A stretch of 64,000 bases of DNA from Epiperipatus broadwayi (GCA_028023455.1 JAQFVV010012398.1:2938682-3002681), one strand, 5' to 3'. Positions 12,756 to 26,000 are shown, counted from the first letter of the stretch. Numbers and translations: made by a program. Notes: generated by a model from the letters alone, not told the origin.

Positions 12756-12812
12756 CGTATAAAAGTCATACCAACGGGTCTTAGGGAAAAAGGCTTTTAC
12801 AACATTTTGACC
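12756..12812 (-). CDS. GH31 alpha-glucosidase, exon C (partial gene)
   Basis: This 57-bp exon is preceded on the minus strand by TTTTTAG and followed by GTTAGT, both acceptable splice signals. It starts and ends in phase 0 and encodes GQNVVKAFFPKTRWYDFYT. In GH31 enzymes this segment follows the catalytic barrel and is typically a G-x-x-V-x-A-Y-F-P-x-x-R-W-Y-D-x-Y-T string, so the match is strong. It joins in frame to exon B (19929-20013) across a 7.1-kb intron that contains a decayed LINE. The following exon, expected to start near a Gly, was not found in the 12.7 kb below it. Confidence 0.85.
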
Positions 12813-14039
12813 CTAAAAATAAAAGAAATAATGTTAGTTTTTATAAAAATTTTAATAGTATTTACTTAAAAAAATGATGGAATGGCTCATAAGATCGTTT
12901 AACTAGAACACTACTGTAGTCGTTTTCTTTACCATATAACAAATTACTTGTATTAAGAATCTAAAGAATAGTGGGCTTTTTTATATCACTAATAAGATCT
13001 GTTGAAGTTTGGTGCAGTAATAGAGGGGCAAATTCTGGAGCTTAATGTCTGTAGATTGCCCAGTTTTGTCTCTTCTGATAATAGAACTTCTTATAAACTC
13101 TCAAGAAATAAATCATTCAATAATTTCATTAAGAAGTAAAAAAAAAAAGATATTTTGGTGATCAAATAAAATCAAATTATCTGCAAGTTAAAAACATGGC
13201 TAAAAAATATTCAAACTAATTTTACAATACCTTCTATAAACATGAACCAATTGTGTTCTGTTTTGTAAAAAAAAAAACATTTAATTGATGTATCACTATT
13301 TTCAAAATATTATTGCAATTCAAATGTTTAAAATAATCTATTTTAAAAAAAAATGTATTAAAAAGCCTTAATTTTTAAATGCCATAATATTGACAATACT
13401 CCCATATATGTGTAAAATATTACAAAAAAAAAAAAAAACGCGTTAAAAAAAAAAATCTTGTTGATAAAAAACAAAACACGTTTTCATGTATACTCGCAAG
13501 GATTATTTTCTTTCAATTTGACGTCATCGCAACATTACACATTTATTGTGGGTGTGAAAAGGCCTCCTATCTCCTTTACATTGCAGCTTTAGTACTCAAG
13601 TTACGTATTAATTTATATAAACAGCATAAAGGTCTATTTAATTTATAATAGTAATAAGCAACCACTGTAAATGAGTATGGCCACTCAAATTTTAAAAAAA
13701 TGAGTAGAAAAATTGATCTAGAAATGAGTTTTGCCATAACTATGCAAACTCATCTGTAAATCACAATTATGTCCACATATAAAATGCACTGGGCCATTTA
13801 TCTGTTTATTTTATATTTTATGATGAGGGTTTTTAATTTCTTCAGCAGAAAACATTTCTTTCTAAAATACTTCAACACATGAATAATTACAACTCTTCAA
13901 CGAATTCTATTCTCTGCCATATCTTTCCAATGGAAGCAACTGACACTGCACTTCTTAAGAATATAATCCTTATAACAAAAATGAGGTTTATCTTTCCCAT
14001 GAAAATCATGCTCAAGTTCCTCGTGTAATGTCCTTTCAG
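12813..14039. repeat. Intron of the GH31 gene with a dispersed repeat
   Basis: Part of the 7.1-kb GH31 intron. The segment near 12960-13110 resembles two adjacent copies at 18960-19200. All share a pattern of CTGGAG, then CTTCTGAT, then GAACTTCTTATAAA-like words. This looks like a short dispersed repeat of unknown class. The rest is A/T-rich. Confidence 0.4.
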
Positions 14040-15620
14040 GAAGTCTTGCATTGCTTATTTATTTTACATGTTCAATCCAACACAGATGTAATTTTACAAT
14101 AGTGAAATTTATTATTATATCCAGAAAACTGAAGCACATATTGATTGCTTTTATAATCTTGCCTCGTACTTTTAAAATTTTGTTAAGCATCCTTAAATGA
14201 AATTTTTCTGTCTTTATATTACATTGGTAGATTATCCAACTCTCACTTCCATACAATAAATGAGTTAAAATAACAACACAAGATATAGCTAACTTAGTTG
14301 CAGTAATTATTTTCCTGTGATGAAATACTCTAGCTTTTATTTTTCTAAAAATAACAGCAGTACATTAGAATTTGTGTTGATCTTAACATTTAAGCTCACC
14401 TTTTTACTTATAATAATAACATGGTATTTAAATTGGTTTACATTCTCAACTTGATAGCTAAAAGTTGCTAAGGATTTTTCTTCAATCATTAGCTAATAAA
14501 AAAAATCTGAGTTTTTTTTTTTTAACATTGCATGTTGCATTTAAAACATTAAGTACATTTTGAACTGGCAAAAATAGTACAATCATCTGCATATTGTAAA
14601 TCCAGAATCCAGGAAGATGTTCTTGTTTATGATTTTACTTGATTCAAATTAAAATTGATCTCCAATAGATTAAGCAGCTTCTAAACAATTCCAAAAGCCA
14701 CTGTCATAAAAATTGAAAACAGTGTTGGGGCAAGTATACATCTTTGTTTAATATTAGTTTTCATTATAAATGCATCAGATTTTACACCTATAGGAGTAAT
14801 ACTTCTCACTCCATCATGTAGAAGCGGTATAATATAAATAAGTTTTGGCAGTCAGATAACTAATTTCAAACAACGCCATAGACCCATTCTCTTAATTCAA
14901 TCAAAATCAATAACAGCAATATATAAATCACTCCATTGTTCCCAACATTTTTTTTTTGCATTTGCCTGACAACAAAAACATGCCTATAGCAATTCTGGAT
15001 TCTCTAAAACCACACCAAGTTTCTGGTAACTGTTCATCTAAGACTAGAAGCAATCTATTCAACAAAATTCTTAACAATATCTTTGCTTCAGTAAATAATA
15101 ATGATATTCTATAATTATTGCAATCTTTTTTATTTCTTGTGTTTTTAAAAATTGGAACAATAAACCATTCTTACAATAAGATGTCACAATTTCATCATTC
15201 CATATATTTTTAAAAAATATCAATTTTAAAACTTCTCCAGATATTTCACCAGGATTTGCAACCTTTCCATTTTTAAAATTGCAAAGGCTGTTTTGGTTTC
15301 ACTAATCTGGATATCTTAGTCAAAATCTAAATGAGTAGATAAAATGAATATATCATTAAAAGTCAACATCTCAATTCTTATTATTCAAAAAAAGCTTAAA
15401 ATATTCTTTTCATCTGTTCAAAATATCATTATCGTTATATAAGAAAGTGACATTAATTGATTTAATAGGATTGTGATACTGTTTCTCAAGTCCATATGTT
15501 GTTTCCAATACATAAAAAAAAAGATCTAGCTATGAGTTTGTTCAATCTATCAAATCAAAAACAAATAAATGAAAGTCTATTAACATTCAAGATATCCATT
15601 ACATTGATTCCAGTTAGCAT
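14040..15620 (-). pseudogene. Decayed LINE (non-LTR retrotransposon) reverse transcriptase
   Basis: Minus-strand frames contain the landmarks of a LINE reverse transcriptase in the right order. Near 15115 is a CNNYR-type start of the fingers followed by ILLRILLNRLL. Near 14980-15030 is a CGFR block. Near 14735 is an APTLFSIF-like segment. Near 14583-14598 is QYADD, the catalytic YxDD motif. The end (14059-14256) begins MYGSESWIIYQCNIKTEKFH, close to the LYGSETWTLY segment after the RT of RTE/CR1-type and related LINEs. Several frameshifts and stops interrupt it. It sits inside the GH31 intron and has no intact 5' or 3' end. The clade cannot be fixed by eye. Confidence 0.8.
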
Positions 15621-18600
15621 TCTTAAATTTGATGTCAAGACTAATAACCAGAATAAAAATAAGAAATAAAAACAAATATAGGTTTGTCATGGCGATTTCA
15701 TGTTTGTTTAAACTTTATTATGCAATTTGTTTACTATATATATTAAATTTACTTTGAATTTCCACCAATGTAGTCAGGGAAAAGTTTATAAAATCAGAAG
15801 CTTAAAAATAGGTGGAACCACTTTATTTTTGAACTTTTATTTCATACAGAATGTTATTTATTCATAGCCTGAAGAGAAATGGTTTATTTTTCTTAATACA
15901 TTAGGCTACATTAATTTCATGTTTTCACATACTGTATATATATTTTAAAATATTGTTATATTTTTATATTAGAAAATCACAGTCAGATTGTTAATAGACA
16001 GTAATCAATGAAAATAGTAAATTGTAAACACTTTTTGCCTTCAAATATTGCCTTTGCAGTTAAATCCACTAAAGTTTCAGATACAATCCTATTATGTGCA
16101 TGCACATACTTAAGTTCTGAAGCATCTATCATAGTAAATAATGCTGGGATTCTGATACAAGCAGATCATTATCAATGCTATGGGCATATGATACCATGAG
16201 ACCAACTCTAAGCTAATTTCTAATCTGAAAAAAATAAAGTGAAGTGAATGGGCTTTAAAGATGATCATTAACTTAATATTGTGCCATCAGATTTCCAAAT
16301 ACAAACATGTATCAGCTATATACAAATAAATTAACTATTATTGCTCTAGCATTAGATTAGATTGAAAAGATTCTACAGATGGTGACAGTGAATAAGAGGA
16401 AATATAAATCTTTAATATATTTATGTTAAATAATTTTACTGGGATAAGTATCATTTTTTTAAAGTATCATGCCATGTTGAAATCAAGACACACACACACA
16501 CTTCCAATTCATAGACCAGATAGTTGGAGGAATAAAAACATCAATACTATTATTTTTTAACAATTATTTAATAAAATTAACCAATAAAAAAATAAATTCA
16601 GAAAAAATATGACAATATATAAGATAATTTCAAGTCTAATACATTTTATAAAAAAATATATAATTTCATATAACAAATAAAAAACTTGCTATTAACTCTT
16701 TCTAATTAAATTGATTAGTTTTTACTTTAGATAGAATTATTTCATTTTTAAATGATTAAAATTAAAAAACAATATTTTATAGAAAAAAAATAAAATTTTA
16801 AAACTAAGACCTTCCCTTTTTTTATGAAAATGGGAAGTTCTATAATCCTTTATCTTTTAAAAGGAAAAGTGTTTAGAATAAAACAATTAAACAAAATATT
16901 TATTATAATCAATTATTTTCAATATTATATGAAAAAACAGTTCAGCAAAAAAAAAAAATTAAAATTATTATTATCAAATTACTTACATTAATATTTATTT
17001 ATAAATGTAGATGTTCACACTACAATATATTGTATTACCATGATTTCAATCTTTTAAGTCCTTCTTTAGCAATTATAATTTTCAGTTTCTTTTCCTGTTA
17101 ATTTTCCACATAGATTATTCAAATGTTTAGATTAAAATTAAAATAATTTCCTAGATAAGTTAACAAGAGTTGAATTTATCCATTATTGGCATTAAAAGTT
17201 TTCCAATGCCTTTTTTGTAGCTAATATTAATTTCCAAAATAACACAAATTTACAGGGTAGATTAACACAGGTTGATTTTATCCATTTTACTATATAATAA
17301 TTTGCAGGGCAGATTTCACAGGCTAAATTTATCCATTTTTCAGTATAATAATTTGCAATTCAAGTTTCATCCAGGCTGAGACAATCATGCTTTTGGATGA
17401 ACACTAGATTTGTTGCAGATTTTTTCGAGGGATATTCTCCTACATTTTCTTCTAGTGAAAAGATCCCATGTTGGTTTGGTAATGCACAGATTTAGCTAAG
17501 CTTAGCACATGGTTTCCTTCAAATCCATTTCAAAAAACATTTTTTTAAACTGACTACAAGATTATTTTTCACTGTTCTCTTCACAATTAAACTGCTACCA
17601 CTGTTTTTTTCAAAAGTTAAATCAAAAATGACTTGCTGATTAGACTAGATACTGAAGTCTAATACTTTAACTGCTCCTCTATATTATTTTTGAACAATCC
17701 TGTTATCTACCAAATCTCATATTTTAGAAATGGCAGCATTAAACCCTTTTAATTAGTTAAAAAAATTCCAATCATATCCTATTTATTAAAAACATCTCTT
17801 ACAGTGATTTTTTCTTAATTTCAAAAATCAATATAATTCCTTAATTACTTTGATTTGAGCAACATTGTTTTTTTAGAAATAAATAACGAGAAAATAAAAA
17901 TAATTAACTTTAATGAAAAAACAGTAATCTTTATCAAAAACATTAAAATCATATTAGTTTTTTCTTTCTTTTGAAAACTGATAATCATTACTTAAAACTT
18001 TACTTATTTATTTCTCTTATTATATTTTTTAAGAGTTAAAAACCAATTAATAAATTTACTGATAGAGAGAGAAAACTGTTAACATTTATTTCATTGTTTT
18101 TTTCCTTATACTTTTCTTTCTCTTTTATCACTATCTTTAATAAATCATAAATATTCATATTCCTACTATTTAAATAGTTTGGAAACTGATCATATTATCG
18201 TTTAATTAATATAACTTTAATAAGCTTAATAAGGTTATTCTGAGGGGGGAAACATGAAAAGAAATAATTTTTTATGGCAGCTGGCAATATTTTTATATTA
18301 TCAATAAAGATTATTAATATAAAAAAAGATGACTATGCAAGATTTTGATTTATAAACAACATAAGATGGAATATATTTATAAAACAAAAATCTCATAATA
18401 ATGTATTCTTATGCTAATTATGATATAAAAATAATCGTATAATTATTCTTTTCTTAGTTTAAAAAATATGATTTTACCAATTCCAGGCTTGTGCAGTTGT
18501 AATTTCAGGACTTGTAAAATTGCTTCAAATAAAATGTATTGTATGGTATTAAATTGTAAGATGAGTATATTAAAAAAGGCATGAAATATAATGAATAAAT

Positions 18601-19928
18601 AAATATATGATTTTCAAGATGATTATAAAATAAATGGTGTAGATGAATACCTAAATGTTATCTTATTATTATTATTTTTTGCAATAAAAAAATAAGAAAA
18701 ATATCATTTGCTTATCCTACTTATCTAATATTAGTGTAAGTTTGAGTAATCAGTGATTAGCAGGTGCATATAAAATCACTATCCTTAGTATTTAAATCAC
18801 ATTCTCAAAGCAATTTTTTTGGGTTTTGCCTTTATCAGTGGCTTGGGATTCAAACTTAGATGGAATTTTGTTTGTATTTTTTTTTTTTTGTATATATTTC
18901 CTTTAGTCAGTCTTTATATTTTTTTCTATAGATATTATATTAGTCATATGTTTATTGCCCTGCATGATTTGGTACATTGCTGAAGTGGCAAATTGTGAAT
19001 TCAAAGTTCACAGATCACAGGTTGTTCCATTACTTCTGATATTTAAATTTTTTATAAACTCATGAGCATTAATTATTTGATTATTTTAGCCTGGCATGGT
19101 ATGGGAAGTGATAGAATTTCTAATTCTGGAGCCTCGATAAATCATGACCTAACTCTGCACTTCTGATGCTTGAACTTCTTATAAATTCCTGATCAATAAA
19201 TTAATTATTTTTTTAATATATTTATTTATGTATATTATTTGGTATATGTTTATTCTTTTTTTAAAGTTGTGTTCCCAGTTTTATATAGTTTTCAGACAAT
19301 GAAACAAAATGGTCACATTAATTCTTTAAACACACAGTTAAAGCTAATGAACAATGCAAATGATTTCCACAATGCACATTAGAATGCAACTTGTCAGTCA
19401 TTTACATTTTTTTGTCTGTGACCATATGTTTAAAAAAATAATGTGAAAGTATACTATAAGTACAAAAATTTATAGCAGCTAATATAAAACTACTAATTAC
19501 ACATGAGACAGTTACATCTTTGAATCATTATAAATGCAAAATAAATTGACTGTTTATAATCTGGAAGCAAGAGCAGATATCCACTTTAGTGCCATCTAAC
19601 ACAAATTTGAGTAATCAGTGATCACCAAAAGCATATAAAATTTCTACTTTTAGTATTTAAATCCCCATCTTTCACCAAGACCAATGATATTTGAGATTTA
19701 AAGTTTTTTTTCAACTTTGAACCCAAACATTATTAGTAATGGCAAAAACTAATAATCTGAGGATAGGAATTTAAATATTAACTATTTTATATATGTTGAT
19801 GATTAAATGGGGAACTTCATGATTGATTGCCATATCTAAGCCTTATTATAAGATTTGTATTTAAGTTTATACCAATATGAATCTATATTTTAAATGTGTA
19901 CGAGTAACAATAATAGATAAAACAATAC
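15621..19928. other. GH31 intron, mostly unique AT-rich DNA with minor repeats
   Basis: No exon was found. Minor repeats are present. A 52-bp unit containing CAGGGYAGATT and TTTATCCATTTT is repeated in tandem at about 17164-17357. Two adjacent dispersed-repeat copies sit at 18960-19200. A pair of direct repeats, with TTTGAGTAATCAGTGAT followed by GCATATAAAAT and AGTATTTAAATC, starts near 18740 and 19607. Confidence 0.5.
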
Positions 19929-20013
19929 CTTATATAATGCAGGTGAAATAAGAAGAGATGACCCCCATAAAAACTGTTCATCAATATCCCAGGTATTCTT
20001 GTCTGTTGGAAAT
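19929..20013 (-). CDS. GH31 alpha-glucosidase, exon B (partial gene)
   Basis: This 85-bp exon follows a TTATACAG acceptor and is followed by GTATTG. It supplies the last base of a split Glu codon shared with exon A. It then encodes FPTDKNTWDIDEQFLWGSSL and continues LISPALYK. GH31 alpha-glucosidases have a near-identical string here (F-P-x-D-x-x-T-W-x-I-D-x-Q-F-L-W-G-x-x-L-L-x-x-P). The frame is open and the substitutions are conservative. The join to exon A is 74 bases away across a short AT-rich intron. Confidence 0.93.
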
Positions 20014-20087
20014 CTGTATAATAATATAATTAAGTCTAATCATGGCAAATGCCTGATAAATTGAAAAAGATAATGACCTTTACTTAC

Positions 20088-20242
20088 TCATGAGCCAGTG
20101 ATCTAACAACAGTGCCTCCATAACGTAGCTTTTGTAAAGAATAAAATAGTGTATATAAATATGGCAGCAAAGAGTATCTAGTGGCAAGAACATTCTTGGT
20201 TATATTGAGAAAATTGTCACTTAACAGAGTTGGATCCTGAAT
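20088..20242 (-). CDS. GH31 alpha-glucosidase, exon A (partial gene)
   Basis: This 155-bp exon follows a TTAATAG acceptor (exon starts at 20242) and ends at a consensus GTAAGT donor (20087-20082). It starts in phase 0 and encodes IQDPTLLSDNFLNITKNVLA, then a TRYSLLPYLYTLFYSLQ block, then GGTVVRSLAHE, with the final Glu codon split. This is the segment of maltase-glucoamylase, sucrase-isomaltase and lysosomal alpha-glucosidase after the catalytic acids, where TRYxLLPYLYTLF and GGTVVRPLxHEF are family signatures. The enzyme hydrolyses terminal alpha-1,4-glucosidic bonds. Whether it is the lysosomal or the digestive form cannot be told here. The catalytic Asp residues are in upstream exons not found up to 64 kb. 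Confidence 0.95.
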
Positions 20243-20826
20243 CTATTAATAATATATATTTGTAATAAACAGTAGAAATTACTGAACTATATACATTATT
20301 AAATATTTCAACCAGAGATCTGATTTTGATCAGAAAAATGGTTAAATGAATGTATTGATAAAAAAAAAAAATTACTTTATAAACATCTTGAATAGATTAC
20401 ACAGAATTTTTATCCAAAGTTAGTAAAAACATATATTTGTTTCTTTCAATAAAAAAAAAATCTGAATTGTTTTTTAAAAAATTAACTAATTAATTATGAA
20501 CTACAAAGCACACTCACACACAAATGCCTACATAACTATATATAAGAATATATATGCACAAGTATGCATTTCTAGCATAAGAAAGCAAATTATTTGTTTT
20601 CATACTATGTATCAACATAATGAATCAACAAAGTAGATTATCTTCATATGCATACATCTATTATCTACATATACACACACATACTCATAACTATGTATAA
20701 ATAAACAATTATTTAGTGTATTAAAAATCTAGGTTATTTAAATATATAATAAAGTCTATGTTTAGATTTGTTCCATGTGGGTATAAGATTTTAAATAAGA
20801 ATATAGCTATCTACCTGATCTAAAGG
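20243..20826. other. GH31 intron, AT-rich
   Basis: This is non-coding DNA between exon A and the Gypsy element, with homopolymer A runs and CA/TA-rich short repeats. No feature is visible. Confidence 0.5.
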
Positions 20827-21431
20827 TGCACTTCCCACGGGTACAAATCACTACTAAAAATAGCATTTTAACTATTTACATACATATGATAATTTAGATC
20901 AGTACGACCTGTAAGAGTCCTAGCTGGCTGCTCTCGTGTTCTGAGGCCAGCTCTCCACACTTGAAGTCAGTGTGCCATGGCAGATGATCTGCTCCAATAT
21001 TTATGTTTGTGTGCCCAAGTGAGGTTCCAAGAATGAAGTGTTCTTGATCCAATTCATACCGAGGCCCTCATTGTTTTAATCCCTGCAATTGATTGGCTTA
21101 TATTCCTGTGTGTCCACTCAGATATAATTCTTCATTTTAATCTCCATACAAAAATATACATCGTTATCATTCTTTAATTAATGAGTTATTCCCGTTCTTA
21201 TAAAGGAAATCTACACACGAATTCCTTTGTTTTATTTCATTAATGACATATTCTGTTCTTATTAGTTTTTAGAAAACAATCTTTTTCTAATCTTAAAATT
21301 TATTTATCTTTTATTTACTATTTCAAAAGAATCAGACTTTTAAAATTCTTTAATTTATTAAACTTATTAGATTTTCTCATTAAGTTTATATCTACATATG
21401 TATGTGCATTTAAATATATACATACATATCA
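20827..21431 (-). repeat. 3' LTR of Ty3/Gypsy element
   Basis: This 605-bp sequence begins TGCACTTCCCAC, ends ACATACATATCA on the plus strand, and has the TG...CA termini of LTRs. It is a direct repeat of 25308-26000 with scattered differences, including an extra block of about 90 bp near the start of the other copy. The internal frames run on the minus strand, so this is the 3' LTR. A GGGGTAAGTAA-type purine-rich stretch abuts its inner edge on the minus strand and may be the polypurine tract. Confidence 0.85.
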
Positions 21432-21850
21432 TTACTTACCCCAAGTTCAGAAATCGGTCTTTTTTATTTTTCTTTTAGCATGTTGTTTATGTTCTGCTTC
21501 ACTTGGTGTGTTCTCTTTTAACAACTGGTTATCAGTGTCCATTGTGTTGAATAAGTCGAGCATTATCTCCTCACTAGTCTTTACAAAGCTGGTTTACATA
21601 CTTGTGAAGTATTTTTCTGTTTTTCATTCGAACAGTAACTACTTGTTTTGATAGATGACGAATAACTTCTGCCTGTGACTAAAACTTGTTCGTATTATTT
21701 TTTACCCACACTTTTTCCTGAGGTTTAAATTTATTAAATTTATAGGTACCGGCTTGATGATTATTTTTATCCACAATTGACACAAAGTTTGATAATTCTG
21801 TGGGCAACTTTCTACGTCAATACATTTCAGCTAATTTCCCCGACTTGGCA

Positions 21851-24800
21851 CTAGGGGACGCATGTTGATGGAGGAGTGCTCAGTGCTTCGTGTATTTGTA
21901 TGGCTTTCTCGGCTAATCCATTGAATTGAAGGTGGTGGAGGCTGGAGTGAGTGTGTTTAATTCCCCATTCTTGCATCACTTCTGCAAACTTTGCTGAAGT
22001 AAAGCCAGTTCCATTTTCAGAAACAAGCATCGTGACGAGCAAATATTTTGTATAATTTGCTAAGTGTAACGTCTGTGCTGGTGTTATTGACTATTTTATA
22101 TTTAGTCCATGCTGAAAATAAATGACCCTCAAATGGGCCGCAGTGGTCGATGTGTATCCATTACCATGGCCTTTCAGTTTTAGGCCATGGTTCAAACTTA
22201 GCCGGAGGCATTTTAGCACATGTTTAATAGTTTTTGCATTTTTAAATATATTTTTCAATATCATTATTAATACTGAGCCGCCAGACATAACTACAAGCTT
22301 ATGCTTTTGCCTTAACGATGCCTGGATGGCCCTCATGGAACAATTTAAAAATTTGGTTCCTACCCTTTACATCACACGATCACCATCTTTATACTAGCAC
22401 ATAATTGTATTACTGTATGGAGAGTTTTGCCTTTGTTTCCTATCCTATAGTGGGGATTAGCACTTGATCACCCCTAAAACTACATGCCTTGCATACAGAC
22501 AACTTCTCATGGGTGTTCCATAATTCTTTATGAAGAAAACTAGGTTGTTGATTTGGCCATCCTTCACTGATGTGCTTTACCATCCATTAGTAGCCATTAT
22601 CTTCAAATGTCCAAGCAGCCACTATTGTACCGTTGAGGGTTTGACTCTTCAAGGCATCGATATATTTAAATTTATATATATATTCAGTCTGATCAGGCAT
22701 ATGCCATAGAGCTTCAGCATGCCCTATTTGTTTTCCTTTTTTTATATACTAATGTATAATCATAACCAGCCAAAATGTTTAGCCAATGTAACATGCGAGA
22801 ACTCAGATGTTCAGAAATTTGTTTAATTCCTAATATTCCCAATAGGGATTTATGATCAATTACTATCATAAATCTGTGACAGTATAGGTATTAATGGAAC
22901 TTTTTGACACCAAATAAAATTGCCAGGGCCTTCTTGTCCAACTGACTATAGTTTTTCTCTGCTTTGAATAACGTATACGATGCATAAGCAATGGGTCATT
23001 CACCCTCATGAGCAGGGTGACACAATACTGCTCTGACACCAAATGTCTGATGCATCTGTAATCAGAGTTACTTCCAGTTTGCTGTTGTAATGGACAAGTA
23101 ATTTATTTGAAGTAAGAATCAATTTTGTGCATAGAAATGCTTTTTCATTTTTTTCTTCCCACTTCCATTTCTGATTTTTTTTGACAAAATCATGTAATGG
23201 TCTGGCCACATGGACTTTTTCTTCTAAGAAATTTTCAAAATTAACCAGACCCAGAAAGGCTTGAAGTTTTTTCACATTGTTAGATCTCTACACTTTTGCA
23301 ACAGCTTTGGCTTTTTCAGGGGCAGATGTGTTGTTTTTAGGTATAATGTGACATAAGAAATTGATTTCACTCACTTTCCATATGCATTTTTGGGTATTAA
23401 GTTTAGTCCCAATTTCATCATTTTTTAAGACTTTCTATAGACACATTTTTAAGTTCATTTTAAGTCATAGCTGTAATCAGAATATCATCAAAATATGGAA
23501 TAACACTCTAATTCATTAAGGAGGTTATCAAATTTTTGATTGAAAGATACTAGGGGCTGATGTTATTCCAGACAGGAGCCTGATACATTTATATAACCCT
23601 ATGAGAGTGGTTAGTGTTAATATTTCAGCTGTCTGTTCATTAACTGGTATCTGATGGACAGCAGCATTAAAATCTAATTTAGCAAAAAACTTTGATCTCT
23701 GGAGTGACGCTATTATTTCCTTGGCATTAGAGACCGAGTACACATTTTTGTTTATGATACAATATAATCGATGCACAAATGAATTTGGCCATTGTGTTTA
23801 GTTATAATTACCAATGGTGTAGCCCAATCAGAATTTTTGGTGGGTTGTAACACCCCTTTTTTAACTAAGTCATTCATTTCCTTTTTGACTTTCTCTTTTT
23901 GCATAAATAGAATTTTTTGTAGTTTGCATATTATAGGTAGTGCATCAGTGCTTAACTCTATCAATACAGGGGTGGCTTTAATAACCCCAGATTCTCCATT
24001 AAATAAGCTAGGAAATTTGATTTGCATTTCATTTTCCATTTCAACCTTTTACACAAATGTAAGTTTAATACCCAATTTCCTGAACTATTATTGATGCCCA
24101 ATTAGGGGGTTTATTGGAGCATAAACTATGTATAAAGATAATTCTATCACTTTCTCCACTCTACTTATGGGGGCCTGAACAATACCTTAATTTTGACCGC
24201 CTTGCCATTTATATCTAATGCTTTATGGTCAGTTTTTTTAGTTTAGGGATTTTTTTACTCAGAGGTTATAGTAGCCCAGTCATAGACTGATATTAATGAT
24301 ACACCACTACCACTGTCTACCTCCTTAGATATAGGCTGATCACACAGCTTTAGTTTTAATATAATTTTGTCATCATTGGTGGACATTTTTTTAATATTAA
24401 TAGGCTGACTTGCCTGACCCTGATATGAATGTTTATAAATCTTACTTTTCTTGTTGGGATTGTTATGTTTTTCTTTACACATTTTTTCCAAGTGTACTCT
24501 TTTTTTTTTACAATTATTGCAGCATTCTCATTTATGAAAACAATTTCTGGCTTTGTGCCTCTTTTTCCCACAGCAAAAACATATAAACGCAGTTTCACTG
24601 TTAGCACTATTTTCATTACTTTAAGAGACTGTTAGCACTATTTTCATTACTTTTCAACCATTCTTACTTTACGGTTTTACAAATGTAATTTGCTATTAAT
24701 CTTGAACTCTGCAAATTTTTGAGATTGCTCAAGCATGAGTTCATAAGCTATCCCCCATTTTATAGCCTCTATATAATTTAAATCACCAATGGCCAAATTA

Positions 24801-25240
24801 TTAGCATAAACTATCGTTACACATACCCGTAAGAAATTGTTGCAGCAGAGCTTCATCTAGGAAGATCCATAGATGCAATTTTTTGCTAGATTATGAAGAC
24901 CAGTATTGTAATTTTTTATACCTTCATCCCAACCTTGGTTCTGACTTGGAATTACAGTCTAGTTGACATGCCTCAAGGATTGGGGGTTAAAGTTGTTTGT
25001 AAAATGCTCTTTAACCTGATTGTATGTACAATCTTCAGGAGTTAGAGGTTCAGTGAATCTGTTGGCTATCTCATTACTTCTTTCCCAGCAAAGCATAATA
25101 ATGAAGCAATCTTATACTTAAAGTAATAAGTCTTTTTCTACATGTTGAGCATACCGAGGTCAACTACTTGCCTCACTGATGTCAAATTCAACGAATGCTA
25201 TTTGCATTGCCTAGTCATTCTTTTATCTAAATTTATCCGT
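21851..25240 (-). pseudogene. Ty3/Gypsy gag-pol remnant
   Basis: Minus-strand frames give the Gypsy order. A zinc-knuckle-like gag end lies around 24545-24590. A protease with VDSGSGVSLIS, an Asp-Ser-Gly active-site motif, is near 24310. Reverse transcriptase contains a DWATPLVI block near 23820, AKLDFNAAVHQIPV near 23670 and an FDD catalytic motif near 23485-23495. RNase H contains TDASD near 23050. Integrase carries SENGTGFTSAKFAEVMQEWG near 21980, the second catalytic Asp region. The frames are broken by many stops and shifts, so it is dead. A 65-bp family 1 fold-back has inserted near 22367. It sits in the same orientation as the GH31 gene. Confidence 0.9.
22367..22431. mobile_element. 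Miniature family 1 fold-back insertion inside Gypsy pol
   Basis: This 65-bp segment starts CATCACACGATCACCATC and ends GGAGAGTTTTGCCT. These are the two recurrent end points of the family 1 retroelement in opposite orientations, and almost nothing lies between them. The flanks TTGGTTCCTACCC and TTTGTTTCCTATCC are an imperfect 13-14 bp duplication. The Gypsy coding sequence continues on both sides. It is too short to contain the hammerhead. Confidence 0.6.
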
Positions 25241-25307
25241 TATTTTTATTAATGGTTCAAGTCAAGATTGTGACTGTCCCAATTGCTATAGCAAACTGAT
25301 AAAAGAG

Positions 25308-26000
25308 TGCATTTCCCACAAATACAAATCACTACTAAACGGTTAATATTTAGATGATTTAATGAACGATCCTTAATAGCGTTTAAACTATTTACATACA
25401 TACAATAATTTAACATAAGGCCAAAGGCATACATAAATAATAATTTAGATCAGTACAACCTGTAAGAATCCTAGCTGGCTGTTCCCAGGTTCAGAGGCTA
25501 GCTCTCCACACTTGAAGTCAGTGGGCCATGGGAGACAATCTGCTACAATATATATGTTCATGTGCACAAGTGAAGCTCCAAGAATGAAGTGAAGGGTTCT
25601 TGATCCAATTCATACTGAGGCCTCCATTGTTTTAATACCTGCAGTTAATTGTCTCGTACTCCCATCCATTCACTCAGGTGATTCATCATTTTAATTTCCA
25701 TACAAGAATTTACATTGTTATCTTTCTTTAATAAATGAGTTATTTCAGTTTATCTTATAAGGGAAATCTACACACAAATTCCTTTAATTGTTTTATTTCA
25801 TTAACATATTCTACTCTCATTAATTAGACTGGTATTAATTTTTAGAAAATAATCTTTTTCTAATCTTAAAATTTATAAATCTTTTACTTACTATTTTAAA
25901 AGAATCAGTCTTTTAAAATTCTTTAATTTATTAAACTTATTAGATTTTCTCATTAAGTTTATATCTATATATGTGTATTTAAACATACACATACATATCA
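25308..26000 (-). repeat. 5' LTR of Ty3/Gypsy element
   Basis: This 693-bp sequence begins TGCATTTCCCAC, ends ACATACATATCA, and pairs with 20827-21431. It carries an extra block of about 90 bp around 25340-25430 that includes TAGCGTTTAAAC. No matching 5-bp duplication flanks the element (left AAAGG, right AATAT). This suggests decay or recombination between elements. I could not identify a primer-binding site with confidence. Confidence 0.85.
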
